Below, in pieces: positions 1-9,769 of a stretch of 64,000 nucleotides of DNA. This DNA is from Isoetes taiwanensis (Eukaryota; Streptophyta; Lycopodiopsida; Isoetales; Isoetaceae): positions 109,138-173,137 of the forward strand of contig JAJEKV010000398.1 in the NCBI GenBank assembly GCA_021234155.1, read 5' to 3'. Each line of letters opens with the position of its first letter. Within the stretch, counting starts at the first letter, position 1. The translations under genes were made by a program, and so were the position numbers. The notes under the pieces are model-generated. The model ran no database searches. It saw only the letters and a program-made list of their open reading frames with translations, and was not told the DNA's origin.

Positions 1-338
1 GCCCATGATGTAGATGGGCTCAGCATTGAAATGTTTAAATGGGGTGGTCAAAAAACACTTTCTATTCTCACCCAACTTTTAAATCAGAGCCTCAAACAGG
101 GACTTCCAAAAAACTGGACCGTAAATAGAGTGCATCCTATTTATAAGTCCGGTGATACAAAACAAGCACAAAATTACAGGACGATATTGATTGGGTCTAT
201 TTTCTTCAAAATATTGGGCAGTCTACTGGAATCCAGAATAACTGCATGGGCTGAAGGAAATGCTAAGCGCTTCGTATCAAGCAGGCTTTAGAAAAGAGCA
301 CAACACTCTGGATCACGCGTTAAGTCTCAACAAAAGAA
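1..338 (+). mobile_element. LINE reverse-transcriptase fragment (LINE C family)
   Basis: The plus strand encodes a piece of a non-LTR reverse transcriptase, including the stretches KWGGQ, INRVHPIYKSGD-like (here VNRVHPIYKSGD) and QNYRTI. These align with the fuller element near 61830-62110, which reads LKWGGD, NRIIPIHKAGD and KNYRTI. A frameshift near 265 moves the reading to a frame continuing with QAGFRKEHNTLDHAL, the counterpart of QAGFRPDHSTIDHL in LINE C. The fragment enters from outside the window and stops right at the 3' end of the glycosidase gene, so it is a dead, truncated copy. The name rests on comparison inside the window and on known RT motif order. Confidence 0.8.
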
Positions 339-341
339 TGG

Positions 342-3096
342 CTATGGCAGACAAGCCGGAATTCCGGCATCAGGAATCTCAGCGTAAACGATAGACCAAG
401 GTTTTACAGAAATGGCAGTGGAGCTATCCACTGTGAGCGGATGAATAGGAGGGATGCTACTAAGCATAGATCCGGTTAAACGAAGAGGGGATCCGTTTAA
501 ATGGACCACTTTGCTGTGTAAATCTCCATCTTCCGGCGTTAAATGGTATTCATATCTCGCCCCCTTTTTCTTCTTTCCTTCCTTAACTGATATTTCTATA
601 TCGTATTGGGTGCTGTTGCTTAGATTTATAAATACTGCTGCTAATCCTCCCTGCAGAATTAGAAACAGAGGATCAGAAGAAATAATTTCACCCAATTTGA
701 TTGAATCGTTAATTCTGGTTTTGGTTTTGGGTTCAGATTTTTTTTTAAGACGAGAGATTTTCCCTACCTTGGCAGCTTTGTGGCAATGGGTATAAGCTCT
801 CAGATATGGAGCTTTTGTTATATGTGGATGCAATACGACATTTCCCATTACTCGCTTCCACAGCAGTGCTCTGCAAACGAGAAAAAGCGATTCAATTATC
901 AAAGTTTTTGCCGGACTTGAATCAAGCAACGGATTTTTGAAGCTTACGCATAGTAATCTGGATTGGGTTCAAAGGTCTCTTTATCTAATAACCCATAATT
1001 GCCTCCTAGCAGAGTCTGACGACAATAAACTGATGTATTATAATATGCGGCCATACCCAGTTGATCAACGTACCTGAAAATTATTTAGCAATTCAATCAG
1101 ATTAATTCAGAAACGGGTATTGTAATTGCGATCAATTGCAAAGGTACCAGAATCCGGAGACAAATGTATTCGATACATTAGCTCCGCCACTGTGGTAAGC
1201 TCCACCAGCTTCTCCGACCCATGCCTGCGCCCAAGGACCGTGCTTCCTGATCATATTTCTCAGGTCCTTAAATGCAGGTTTAATCTCATCAAGGAGGTTT
1301 GGATCCAGTATTTTTTCAGTGAGATTTGGATCAACACCTGCAGCAGCTATCTGAATTAAAAAACAAGCATTTCGTCCAAAATTGAGGCAATTTAAGCTTA
1401 TTTCGATTGACAATCAAACTATTTTAAGTTGATCTAGGATAAACAAAATTTGGGTTGCAATTTCGTTCTTATAATACCAGCTCCAAGATTGTAGATATGA
1501 TGCGTTAAAACATCAACGACGCCTTCTCCTGATTCAACCAGAAAGTCCTTATACCAATCCGCGTCATACGATCCATCTGGAGCAACCAGCAGAGGCTTCG
1601 ATTCAGATCCCGCATAAATTCCGTCCATAATTCGTCTCAGTTTTTTAATATCTCTTACAGATTCCTTGAGAGGAACTGATATGCCTATTCCTTCTCCACT
1701 CAATTCATTCCCTGCATCACAACAAAATTCAGCAATACAATTTCCAGATTTTTCACCCACAAACAGAGGATTGATTCCATATTTTACCAAATTCCCAAGC
1801 CCGGAGTTTGAATCCCTGATCATGAGTATAACGAATAAAATCTCGTGTGTTGGTCGGATCCCAATCCTCAAAAACGCTAAGATTTTTGCGAGGATACAAT
1901 GCATTCAGGCCAAAAGCAACAACTGATCTGCAGCAAGTTAAAACCGGTAATTTTAAGCTATTCATCCATTGTGTACCCTGTTTTTTGAAAGAAATTTTTT
2001 TGGAAGAATTTTGCACCCTGTTTTTTGAAAGAAATTGTTCCATTCCTTCCATCGAGACATGTTGAGGCATCCGCCTGTAAATCCGAACAGGGCAGATGTA
2101 TTTTTGGCAAATTGGGGGCAATCCTCTGTGCCATTAACCTGATACACAACCTGATCTTGTAACGTTCCTCCCAGCCTCAGCGTCAATGGCGATAATCCTG
2201 ATTTTTCATTTAAACGACAGTCTGTTTCAATTGCAATTGATGCAGAGTTTTTAATCCCAGTTTGATGGGTTGAATCGACTGCGTACCTTTCACTGCATTC
2301 CTGAGGATCCTATTGTTGAGATTCTGTAAAGAAATTAGTGTCTATCAGTAAAATTTACAAGGAAAAACGAAGTGCCCACAAGATGATCAATTGAATTCAG
2401 AAAAAAAAAAGTCTAGAAACAGAAATGCGGGGTGTGGTTAATCAGGCCACCCTATATCAGCCATGAAGAAAGCACGGTTCAAAGCCCCATAATCAACGGG
2501 TTTTGGGCCTTTTTCGCCTATCCAACCCTATTTTGCTTCAAATCTCTTCCTCTCTTCTTCTATATGGCATAAAGTGCAGACAAAGCCATTGACATACTTT
2601 TTAAAGGGGATCAACCTGCCATAGAGCACCTAATAGAAATTCCCCCCTCCCCACACAAAGTCCGGTTTCTTGTTGGATTAACCACTTTTTTGTCCTAGTT
2701 GACCACCTCGGATGGCCAAATCAACCACCAATTTTTGGCCAGATTAACCACATCCCGCATGAATAATACGGAGTTCCAACACAGAACAAACAAATGTAAA
2801 AGAAAAAATAAATTGGTTCAAGGAATTATGCGTACCAAATTGAGAATTGAAGAATAACCCCAGCTGCATGTGTCGTAATCGCATTTCTCCGGAGGCCACC
2901 AATCCACGGTGGCACATGTGAAATCTTGGCTAATCTTTGCGATGCCAGTGCTGCTATTTACAACCAAATTAACCGAAATTGATGCTACCATTGCAGTAAC
3001 ATTGTTCATACTAGTTTGTTGGGAAGAAGAAGTGGGAGAAGGAAAGCATACTAAAAAACATGCCAAAATGGCGCACATAAATGTTAATCGATCCAT
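342..3096 (-). CDS. Heparanase-like glycosidase, GH79 family (9 exons)
   Basis: Plant heparanase-like enzymes are secreted or wall/vacuole-associated endo-glucuronidases that act on glucuronic-acid-containing glycans such as arabinogalactan proteins. Nine exons join in phase on the minus strand: 3096-2836, 2323-2287, 2197-2017, 1927-1788, 1711-1478, 1337-1148, 1073-948, 870-768, 650-342. This gives 1581 nt, 526 residues, the usual family length, with no stop or frameshift and GT-AG borders throughout. Residues 1-25 are a signal peptide. Family landmarks follow in order: DWWPPEKCDYDTCSWG, LRLGGTLQDQV, GCLNMSRW, WEFGNELSG (acid/base Glu about 209), LTHHIYNLGAG, AWVGEAGGAYHSGG (nucleophile Glu about 327), VDQLGM, DYYAALLWKRVMG, and a C-terminal beta-sandwich part with YEYHLTPEDGDL ending ACLP. 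Exon borders were set by hand from phase and family conservation. The duplicated first exon upstream could replace exon 1. Function beyond the family is inference. Confidence 0.88.
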
Positions 3097-3302
3097 CTCA
3101 ATTCAATTCAATTCAATGATGTAGTGGTTGTTGTTAGCAATTATTTTATAGCTGATAAAATACAGCTAGATGTATCTTATGTACCCATCATGTGGTACAT
3201 GGAGGCCGAGTTTGTTCTGCATTGTGAGGCGTAAATCGGTCATGAAATTCAAAATTCAAAAAAGAACTCCATTGACCAAAATGAATGGTCATTTGGCTTC
3301 CC
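2826..3302. repeat. Direct duplication, copy 1 (GH79 exon 1 plus promoter)
   Basis: This stretch and 3671-4174 are near-identical direct copies holding the first exon, its 5' splice site, the leader and the TATA region. Homology begins at the shared TTATGCGTACC and ends at GGTCATTTGGCTTCC. Copies differ by scattered substitutions and by length of a CAATT microsatellite in the leader, which is longer in copy 2. The separating 370 bases (3303-3670) hold no gene. Confidence 0.92.
3141..3151 (-). promoter_or_regulatory. TATA box for exon 1a of the GH79 gene
   Basis: On the minus strand the sequence CTATAAAATAA lies about 45 nt upstream of the ATG at 3096. The short leader between them contains repeats of CAATT. 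The same box is repeated at 4012-4022 ahead of the duplicated exon. Confidence 0.5.
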
Positions 3303-3380
3303 CCTCAAATGCTTTAGACAGAGTGTGAAAGTTGTGGAGGACCAGTTTAGAACTTGTGAAGCCAAATGGCCATTCATTTG
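3277..3380. repeat. Inverted repeat, 23-bp arms
   Basis: Arms at 3277-3300 and 3358-3380 are reverse complements apart from one gap and one mismatch, with a 57-nt loop. It could be a short foldback element. Only the left arm is present in the duplicated copy, at 4150-4173. Confidence 0.7.
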
Positions 3381-3680
3381 AGTTGGCCACATGTACATAA
3401 GTTTACCCAATCTACGTGGACTCTTGAATAGAATATAGCTTAATATTTAAAATACTACTGTATAATTTGTGGGGACCATTTTAGGTCTTTGAAGGGACAG
3501 TGGCACTCTAATGCACCATAGTGCACGAGTGTGTCACTGATCCACCTTCCAAATCACGAGGAATAACACCCAGTCCTCCATCTTCCTCATTTCTTTGTTT
3601 ATTGTCATTCTTTGTTTCATTTGTTCATTTTCAACACTTCCTCCTTAATGCCAACGTTTTACAATGCTTATTATGCGTAC

Positions 3681-3941
3681 CAAATTGAGAATTGAAGAAT
3701 AACCCCAGCTGCATGTGTCGTAATCACATTTCTCTGGAGGCCAACAATCCACGGTGGAACATATGAAATCTTGGCTAATTTTGGCGATGCCAGTGCTGCT
3801 ATTTACAACCAAATTAACCGGAATTGATGCTACCGTTGCAGTAACATTGTTCATACTAATTTGTTGGGAAGAAGAAGTGGGAGAAGGAAAGCATATTAAA
3901 AAACATGCCAAAATGGCGCACATAAATGTTAATCGATCCAT
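3681..3941 (-). other. Duplicated first exon of the GH79 gene (possible alternative exon 1b)
   Basis: ATG at 3941 opens 87 codons that end at the same donor (TTG before GTACGC) as exon 1a, so splicing to exon 2 at 2323 would keep the frame. The protein differs from exon 1a at about seven positions. One is notable: the family motif reads CSTVDCWPPEKC here and CATVDWWPPEKC in exon 1a, so the first Trp of the WW pair is lost. It may be an alternative promoter and exon, or a decaying remnant. Transcript data would decide. Confidence 0.75.
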
Positions 3942-4011
3942 CTCAATTCAATTCAATTCAATTCAATTCATTTTCAATTCAGTTCAATGATGTAGTGGTT
4001 GTTGTTAACAA

Positions 4012-4022
4012 TTATTTTATAG
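4012..4022 (-). promoter_or_regulatory. TATA box ahead of duplicated exon 1b
   Basis: CTATAAAATAA on the minus strand, identical to the box at 3141-3151, lies about 70 nt upstream of the ATG at 3941. The distance is longer than in copy 1 because the CAATT microsatellite has expanded. Confidence 0.45.
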
Positions 4023-4174
4023 CTGATAAAATACAGCTAGATGTATCTTATGTACCATCACGTGGTACATGTGGGAGGCTGAGTTTGTTCGCATTGTGAG
4101 ACGTAAATCGATCATGAAATTCTGAATTTAAAAGAGAACTCCATATGACCAAAATGAATGGTCATTTGGCTTCC

Positions 4175-5472
4175 AAAGGACAGAGGAGCCGACCTAGCCA
4201 ACAACTACAGACCACTCAAAGGCAACTTAGAGAAGCGATGGCATGTGCAATGGAGATGACCACATTTCAAGGCATCGGGGAGGCATCTCACAACGAAGCA
4301 AAGTCCAAGCAACAGAAGTCGTACTCAGAAATTCAACCGGCCGAGAAATGACACTGTCTACCTGACGATCGCTATCTCAGAGCTTCAAAGGCATGCAAGA
4401 ATGCCCGACAGCAACAACCAGGTGATCGTACTCAAGCGATCAATGGCATTACACATCTTCAACCTTGCAATGGCACACTGCATGTAGGGACGTTGGGCAG
4501 TCACGTCACTCCACATGACAGGTAAACACATTAAGGAGGAGCATTTTCAACTCAAGGGTTCACATCGAGGAATGTCTCTGCGACTTGGGATAATGACGTC
4601 AGATCACACACGAAGGTCAACTATAGTTGCAACACCTTAAGGAACCCCGGAGTCGAGCAGAACGAGGAATATACAGCAAAACCGAAGAATTAAACGTGAT
4701 TGAAGAGGGAAAGTCCTAAAGGAGTATAAATATTTAAGCATATCCTCTTCTATAAATTAGAAAAGTGGATGAATTAAAATCCCAATATAATTATATATAT
4801 ATATGTCTATCATAAGTATCAGGTGCTCACACATAGTACAAAACATGAGTTTAGGATCATGTTTTAGGGTTCAGCATTTGCATCAAGAAACTCCATCATT
4901 TCGACTGCCAAAGGATGAAGCAAAGAACCACAGGTATATAGCCAAGAGCAAGTGTTTGAATGGAAGAGCAAGTATAAGAGAGAGACGACCAGAGCCTAAG
5001 CCAAGCTTCGACTCCAGACACTTCGAGAAGCGGCCTCAAGTAGAAGATCGTTCGTCCAGCACAATGTCAAAATGAGAGATAATACTAGTCATGTCAAGAT
5101 CCGTAGCGCTTCACCATCCAGGTTTTGCACGATGACATCTTTGGGATGCAACTCTACCTTTTGTAGCAGCAGAAACACTTGACGGCCTTATGATACGAGT
5201 GTCCTCAACAATAGAAGAAGGATCGACTAGACATCTTCAAAAATTGCGACCATGACCTCAAGCGGGCAGATGTCGAGGAATTCTTTGGGACGACCCGACA
5301 TGAACGAGTCAAGAGGAGGCAACCTCTCGACGACCATAACCCTACCTTGTATGGTGATGTTTGTAACATGCGTGCCAGATGGAGATACACTTAAGAAAGG
5401 CACCACAACGATGGGTTATGCTATGCTCATTCAACGACTAGGTGATGGCTTCGTCAAGTACTCCTCCCAAAC
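4175..5472. other. No recognisable gene
   Basis: Short open frames occur (for example plus 4145-4351 and 4803-5075) but none shows a family motif or a long run. A TA-rich stretch at 4790-4805 (TATATATATATATG) and a TATA-like GAGTATAAATATT near 4722 are present. Composition changes around 4180 from AT-rich intergenic to a more balanced mix with coding-like words, so part of it may be a degraded retroelement. I could not assign it. Confidence 0.4.
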
Positions 5473-6046
5473 GAGTTCGCACCATCCTCAACAGTATTTG
5501 AAGTTTCCACAACATTTGCGAGAAGCAGAGGATATAGAATTTGCCTGACACTGAGTGCACAGTAAGTTTCAAATTGGATGCCCGCCAAAATTGATGAAGT
5601 ATTTTATGTTGGATTTTAATATGTATGTTTCTTGAAGTTGGCTTTATCGTCCCTGGTGCGATAAGGGTGCAGCTAGCAGCGGTGGAGCTCTTGTTCCAGT
5701 CTGCTTCCACTTCTCGTGTAAGGGAATTACAAAGTCTTGTATTGGTGATGTACATCGCTAGAGACCAAGCAGCTTCACCTACCATAGATGAACTCAACCA
5801 ATGGTTCACGAGTTCAGACCATCCTCTATGGTATTTGCAGTTTCGACAACATTCGTGAAAAGCAGAGGATATCGAAACGAATTTACCTGACATCGAGTGC
5901 CCAGTAAGTATGTAGTTCTCAAATTGGACATCCGTCGAATTTTATGAAGTATTTTATGTTGGATTTTAACATGTATATTTCTTACAACGTATTGGTTCCT
6001 GGTGCAATAAGGGTGCAGCTGACAGTGGTGGAGCTCTTGTGCCGAA
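5473..6046. repeat. Tandem duplication, two units of about 230 bp
   Basis: Unit 1 is about 5473-5700 and unit 2 about 5810-6046, with a 110-bp spacer. Both contain GAAGTATTTTATGTTGG, then a CTGGTGCRATAAGGGTGCAG stretch and GGTGGAGCTCTTGT. Both also carry a degenerate palindrome around CAAATTGGATGCCCG. Spacing differs by small indels, so the duplication is old. Confidence 0.8.
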
Positions 6047-6711
6047 TCAGTTGCACATATCTTATACAAAGATCAATGATGGAAGGTTGCACTGTCTTAA
6101 ATTTCTTTTTTGCTAGTGCATTCAGCCAGACGGCATTATGCGAAGGCTACAAAGCTTTGGCATTTAAGATGAATGAGAAGCTGCAATTGAAGCTTGTCCA
6201 AATATTTGATCAGTTTGACATTATATTGGACAAGAAGAAATCAAATGCTCAAAGAATACAAAAGCTGACGGAAGAGAAAAAGAAGGCAGGTACCTTCAAG
6301 GTCATGCCTCCTCCTCCTCTTCGTCCTCAAACTCCTTGTCCCTTCCCTTCTCAAACAATAGTTGAAGTGCAATCCATTATCCAACAAACAAAGAGCTCAC
6401 TAGTAGAGCAGTTAAAAAAACCAGCGGCATTTGAATCCAAGGACCTGCAACTCTTTAGGAAGAAGAAAGAAAGCATCAATGCTTTGGCAGGGACCACTTT
6501 GGTGTCTACTCAAGATATGGTCGAGGGGAATTCCAAGTTTCAAGCTCAGCACAACAAGGATCAGGACTCCATAATTTTGAAGGAGACTCAAGAACATGAA
6601 GGTGCAGAACATGGGAAAGATGGAGAACTCAAGGTTCAAATGTCACCTACAGATGAGTTGGATGAGGAAAGGATGCTTCACTGGGCTCCGAAGAATTCAT
6701 GGAAAGGATGA
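5944..6711 (+). CDS. Uncharacterised protein, possibly transposon-derived (255 residues)
   Basis: An open frame of 255 codons, among the longest in the left third of the window. The first 40 residues come from the tandem-duplicated segment and may not be true coding sequence. A better start is the Met of MNEKLQLKLVQ at about 6171. From there it has a Lys/Glu-rich, probably coiled-coil part (KKKSNAQRIQKLTEEKKK), a proline run (MPPPPLRPQTPCP) and an acidic tail. Coding resumes in another frame at 6699-6801 (IIKEVAQQAQPL), suggesting a one-base shift near 6705. No catalytic motif or membrane segment was seen. It could be a retroelement gag-like or accessory ORF, and I do not recognise the family. 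Confidence 0.35.
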   Translation: MKYFMLDFNMYISYNVLVPGAIRVQLTVVELLCRISCTYLIQRSMMEGCTVLNFFFASAFSQTALCEGYKALAFKMNEKLQLKLVQIFDQFDIILDKKKSNAQRIQKLTEEKKKAGTFKVMPPPPLRPQTPCPFPSQTIVEVQSIIQQTKSSLVEQLKKPAAFESKDLQLFRKKKESINALAGTTLVSTQDMVEGNSKFQAQHNKDQDSIILKETQEHEGAEHGKDGELKVQMSPTDELDEERMLHWAPKNSWKG

Positions 6712-6840
6712 AAATTATAAAAGAGGTTGCACAACAAGCTCAACCCCTTTCAGAAGAACATGTAGAAACTCATTCATTTGAAGTGCAACCTGTCGCTTGA
6801 TAACTGCTTGTTATACATTCCACTACTCATTGACAAGCAT

Positions 6841-6874
6841 ACCTTGAAATTGGGTGCCCACCCAATTTCAAGGT
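6841..6874. repeat. 34-bp near-perfect palindrome
   Basis: The sequence reads ACCTTGAAATTGGGTG, two central bases, then the reverse complement. It lies 40 bases after the last codon of the preceding ORF, so it might act as an RNA hairpin in the 3' region. Degenerate versions sit in the tandem units at about 5572 and 5919. Confidence 0.75.
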
Positions 6875-8566
6875 CCCTTGATGTATATGCAGTTTAAGTA
6901 TTTTTTTAACCCATGTGTGTGAAGTTTCCCCAATCATGAAATCATAATACAATTTTCGTGTATTAGTGCTATTATATTCCCTTTTTTCTTCTGAATCAAG
7001 ATAGTTGGTTGTATTCATTTGAAATACATAGTTATGGCAAAATGCAAGCCATTACCCAAATTTCTCTCTAACAGTTTAAAATTTCCGAGAGATAGTTTCA
7101 AGCTAAACATATATAAAGCTTGAAACAGATAGCAAAATAGCCAACTATTCAAATCACAGACATAGTAAGTAGTATTATCCAAGATAGAGCATTCCGGAAA
7201 CCGGTTTGAAAGAGTTGTGAATCCAGACATCCTCCTTTTCCAGTAGCATCTTGAGTGCCTTGGCCCTGTGAATATGGAATTTGAAAGATTCTAGGTAATC
7301 CGTCAGTTGCACCATGCTAAGCTCTGCCTCCTCTTTTTTTGAGCTTAGCTCTGATCTTCTTCTTTCCATGCTGGTTGATTACTCTTTGCACATTCCGCTG
7401 CAGCTGATTGGCATGTGCCAGAATTGGTTCACAAATCTGAAACTGCATTTTCGACATTGTATTTCCATTTTGAGGCTGAATCAAGGAGTCGGCGATTTGC
7501 ATAACTTCATCTTAAGTAGGAGCGCTTATTGTTTCATAGGCATATCTCGAATCCAATGACTTGGGTTTTGTTTTTTGATGCGACCCTGACCCAAAGCTTG
7601 CAATCTGATCCATTGCACAAACGCCAAATTATTCCATTTTCTTATTAAAAAAAACCATGTATTCTAGACAATAGCCATCATATGAGATACATATGGAGTT
7701 AGGCCAAGTCCATAAATAATGAAATTTTGCTTATATTCTTCGACTAGCATGTTCCCATGTTTCCATAAGGAAAATGGAGTCCATGTCTTTGGTGATTATG
7801 GAGTTCAAATTGTCCTCTTCTTGCCATGGAAAGCCCTTACAATTTCAAGACACCAGACACAGGAACAATCCCTATTAAAAAGTGGTTACATGCACAGTCG
7901 CAGTAGTAATAGGCATGGTAACAGTATCTTGAAGGGTTGCAGAAACAGTAGTAGTTGTAGCAACAACCTGAGGGGTTGCAAAGGTAGCAGTAGTAGTAGC
8001 AACACCCTGAGGGTTGCACAACATCACTTGCAACAGTTGTAGCACAGGCAACAACATCACTTGCAAGAGTTGTAGCACAGGCAATTGTTGCATCAGTAGA
8101 TGACCCAAGCTATTTCTTTCTGTACAGTGTCTGCCATAGTATGGGTAGATGGATAGAAAATCCTACTATATCCTAGACAATCACAGCCAGGGTTGGAAAT
8201 TGAAGGTTGCAAGCCTTGTAAGGCCCCCTTTACCATGTAAAATAAAGTTATAAAAAAATAGACATTCAAAAACAAGTCTACATTTCACATAGCCTTGTAG
8301 AATGAAAGTCAAGAAAAAAATAGGCATGCAACAAAGAGTCCATCTTTTGCTTAGTTATGCACTTATACCCCTATATTAATTTAATGTTTTAAATATATAT
8401 TAGAGAAAAAAAAATATATGTATGGCAATCCCATACATATCACCAATGTACCATATACGTCAAGGCAAGTGGGTATTGATTCCGATGGATTCAAGAATCA
8501 TTCTTATCCAGAATGAAAATTGGCATGCAGAAAACCGGGAGAATCCAGTCGGCTTGCCTTGACGTT
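6875..8566. other. Intergenic, no assignable gene; short coiled-coil-like minus frames
   Basis: Minus-strand frames at 7175-7369 (ESFKFHIHRAKALKML) and 7317-7502 (HANQLQRNVQRVINQHGKKK) look like pieces of a coiled-coil protein in two frames. They could be remnants of the kind of protein encoded at 5944-6711, but that is a guess. Minus-strand 7837-8108 encodes a low-complexity Val/Ala/Thr-rich peptide. No motif names a family. Confidence 0.35.
7890..8091. repeat. Imperfect tandem repeats, 33-39 bp units
   Basis: Two 33-bp units (8020-8050 and 8053-8083) share AACATCACTTGCAASAGTTG. Upstream of them, 39-bp units around GGGTTGCARAAACAGTAGTAG recur at 7935-8015. On the minus strand they encode a Val-Ala-Thr-Thr-rich peptide. 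Spacing is too regular and units too contiguous for CRISPR. Confidence 0.75.
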
Positions 8567-8695
8567 GTGGAGCAGGAAGGGGTCTGGCATTCTTGCCAGC
8601 CCCCTGACCTACAGAATCCGGTCGCGCCTCAACGGCGCTCCCAGATTCTGCAGGTCAGGGGGCTGGCAAGAATGCCCTCCCCCTTCCCGTTCCAC
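8567..8695. ncRNA. Long perfect-stem hairpin, candidate miRNA or siRNA precursor
   Basis: Arms at 8567-8618 and 8644-8695 (52 nt each) are reverse complements with only a few mismatches, and the loop is 25 nt. The innermost 30 bp of stem is almost perfect, with left arm core GGCATTCTTGCCAGCCCCCT. It is more GC-rich than its AT-rich surroundings. Length and stem shape suit a plant pre-miRNA or a short foldback transposon. The left arm faintly resembles the miR394 and miR482 groups, but not closely enough to name it. Strand of transcription is unknown. Confidence 0.6.
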
Positions 8696-9769
8696 ATAAC
8701 ATAGAAATAAAACATTAAAGAAAAAACTAAAGAATAATATATCATGGAATAGAATCTTCATTGAACAGAATGGCATGGCAATTAATATTGCAAAAATTCC
8801 CTCCGACCAACAAATCCGAAACGTCTGTTTTGTGAAAATGAAAAAAAAAAAATCGCCTTTTTCTTTCATTGTATTCCCTTCTGTCTGCGACCTGGTTCTT
8901 TTTCCTGTGCAGCCAATGCCGAATCACATCAGGGCAGGCTTTGGATTTGCTATTAATGCCTGTAGAATTGATTTGGAGTAGCCACAGTGCAGTACAATGA
9001 GAATGAGTAAGCAGATAATGGCATGCCAAAAACCATTTCCAGGTATTTTTATATTATAATCTTGAGAATGCTTGATGCTTTACAACTCTTTTTGACTTGA
9101 ACTAAATCAGAAATATCTTCAAAAAGACTTGCTTTTTTGTACATCAGATGACAAATTACCAAACAAATTACCGCACATCTCACATTCTTTAATTATGCCA
9201 GGAAGATCTAGTCCTTGATCCAACAATGGCATCTTAGAAGAAAAAATCACTTCCCGGAGCAGAAAAGTGTTCCAACTCTCTATCTATAATCTCATTATCT
9301 ATTGTTTAAATTTGAATTTTCCGGCATGGAGAAAAACTTTTTTAGTTTTTTTACGATTTCCCTAAGGGTTTGGGGATTGTTATAGCCTGAAAAAAATCCG
9401 ATTTTCAAAAGGCGCAATTTTATTTATTTTTTTTAAATTATGATTTCATTTACGCTTTCTAATATTGGCAATGCCCGCTGATGGCTGATCAAATTAGGCA
9501 TGATTGTGCAGGTGGCAATGGAGGCCTGATGCATGCTGGCTGGATTAGGATAGCTATGCAAAGTCTCTCAGAGCAAAAAATGGCTCAGATTGTTCGCCGA
9601 TTTTAAGGCAGTATCCGCCCCAATTTTTGAAGGCATGACAGCCATGTTTTGCAACAAGCCTGTTACTGATGTTCTTTGGGAGATCTATTCTGATCGGCCC
9701 GGTGATCTGGTTGTGCAGGTAGAGCTGCCTTTGCTGGAAAAAGACATCCGTCTATTATTGTTGCTATAG
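8696..9769. other. AT-rich intergenic with one coding-looking fragment
   Basis: Mostly low-complexity AT-rich sequence. At about 9625-9750 the plus strand reads APIFEGMTAMFCNKPVTDVLWEIYSDRPGDLVVQ followed by VELPLLEKDI, which looks like a conserved protein segment, but it has no start, is short, and I cannot name it. A second short frame at 9515-9605 (GGLMHAGWIRIAMQSLSEQ) lies just upstream and may belong with it. Possibly a gene fragment left by transposon activity. Confidence 0.3.

Larger units (their letters stand above)
3671..4174. repeat. Direct duplication, copy 2 (GH79 exon 1 plus promoter)
   Basis: Second copy of the 2826-3302 segment, about 845 bp further upstream of the gene body. 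It keeps the splice donor, ATG, leader and TATA box. Its outer end coincides with one arm of an inverted repeat that is complete only in copy 1 (3277-3380), so the duplication break lies at or within that foldback. Confidence 0.92.

Noticed and set aside
342-3096. Heparanase-like gene as a broken pseudogene, because its frames are scattered
   Set aside because: All breaks coincide with GT-AG introns in correct phase and the joined product has full family length.
7890-8091. Regular repeats that could be read as a CRISPR array
   Set aside because: Units are contiguous without unique spacers and encode low-complexity peptide; the genome is eukaryotic.
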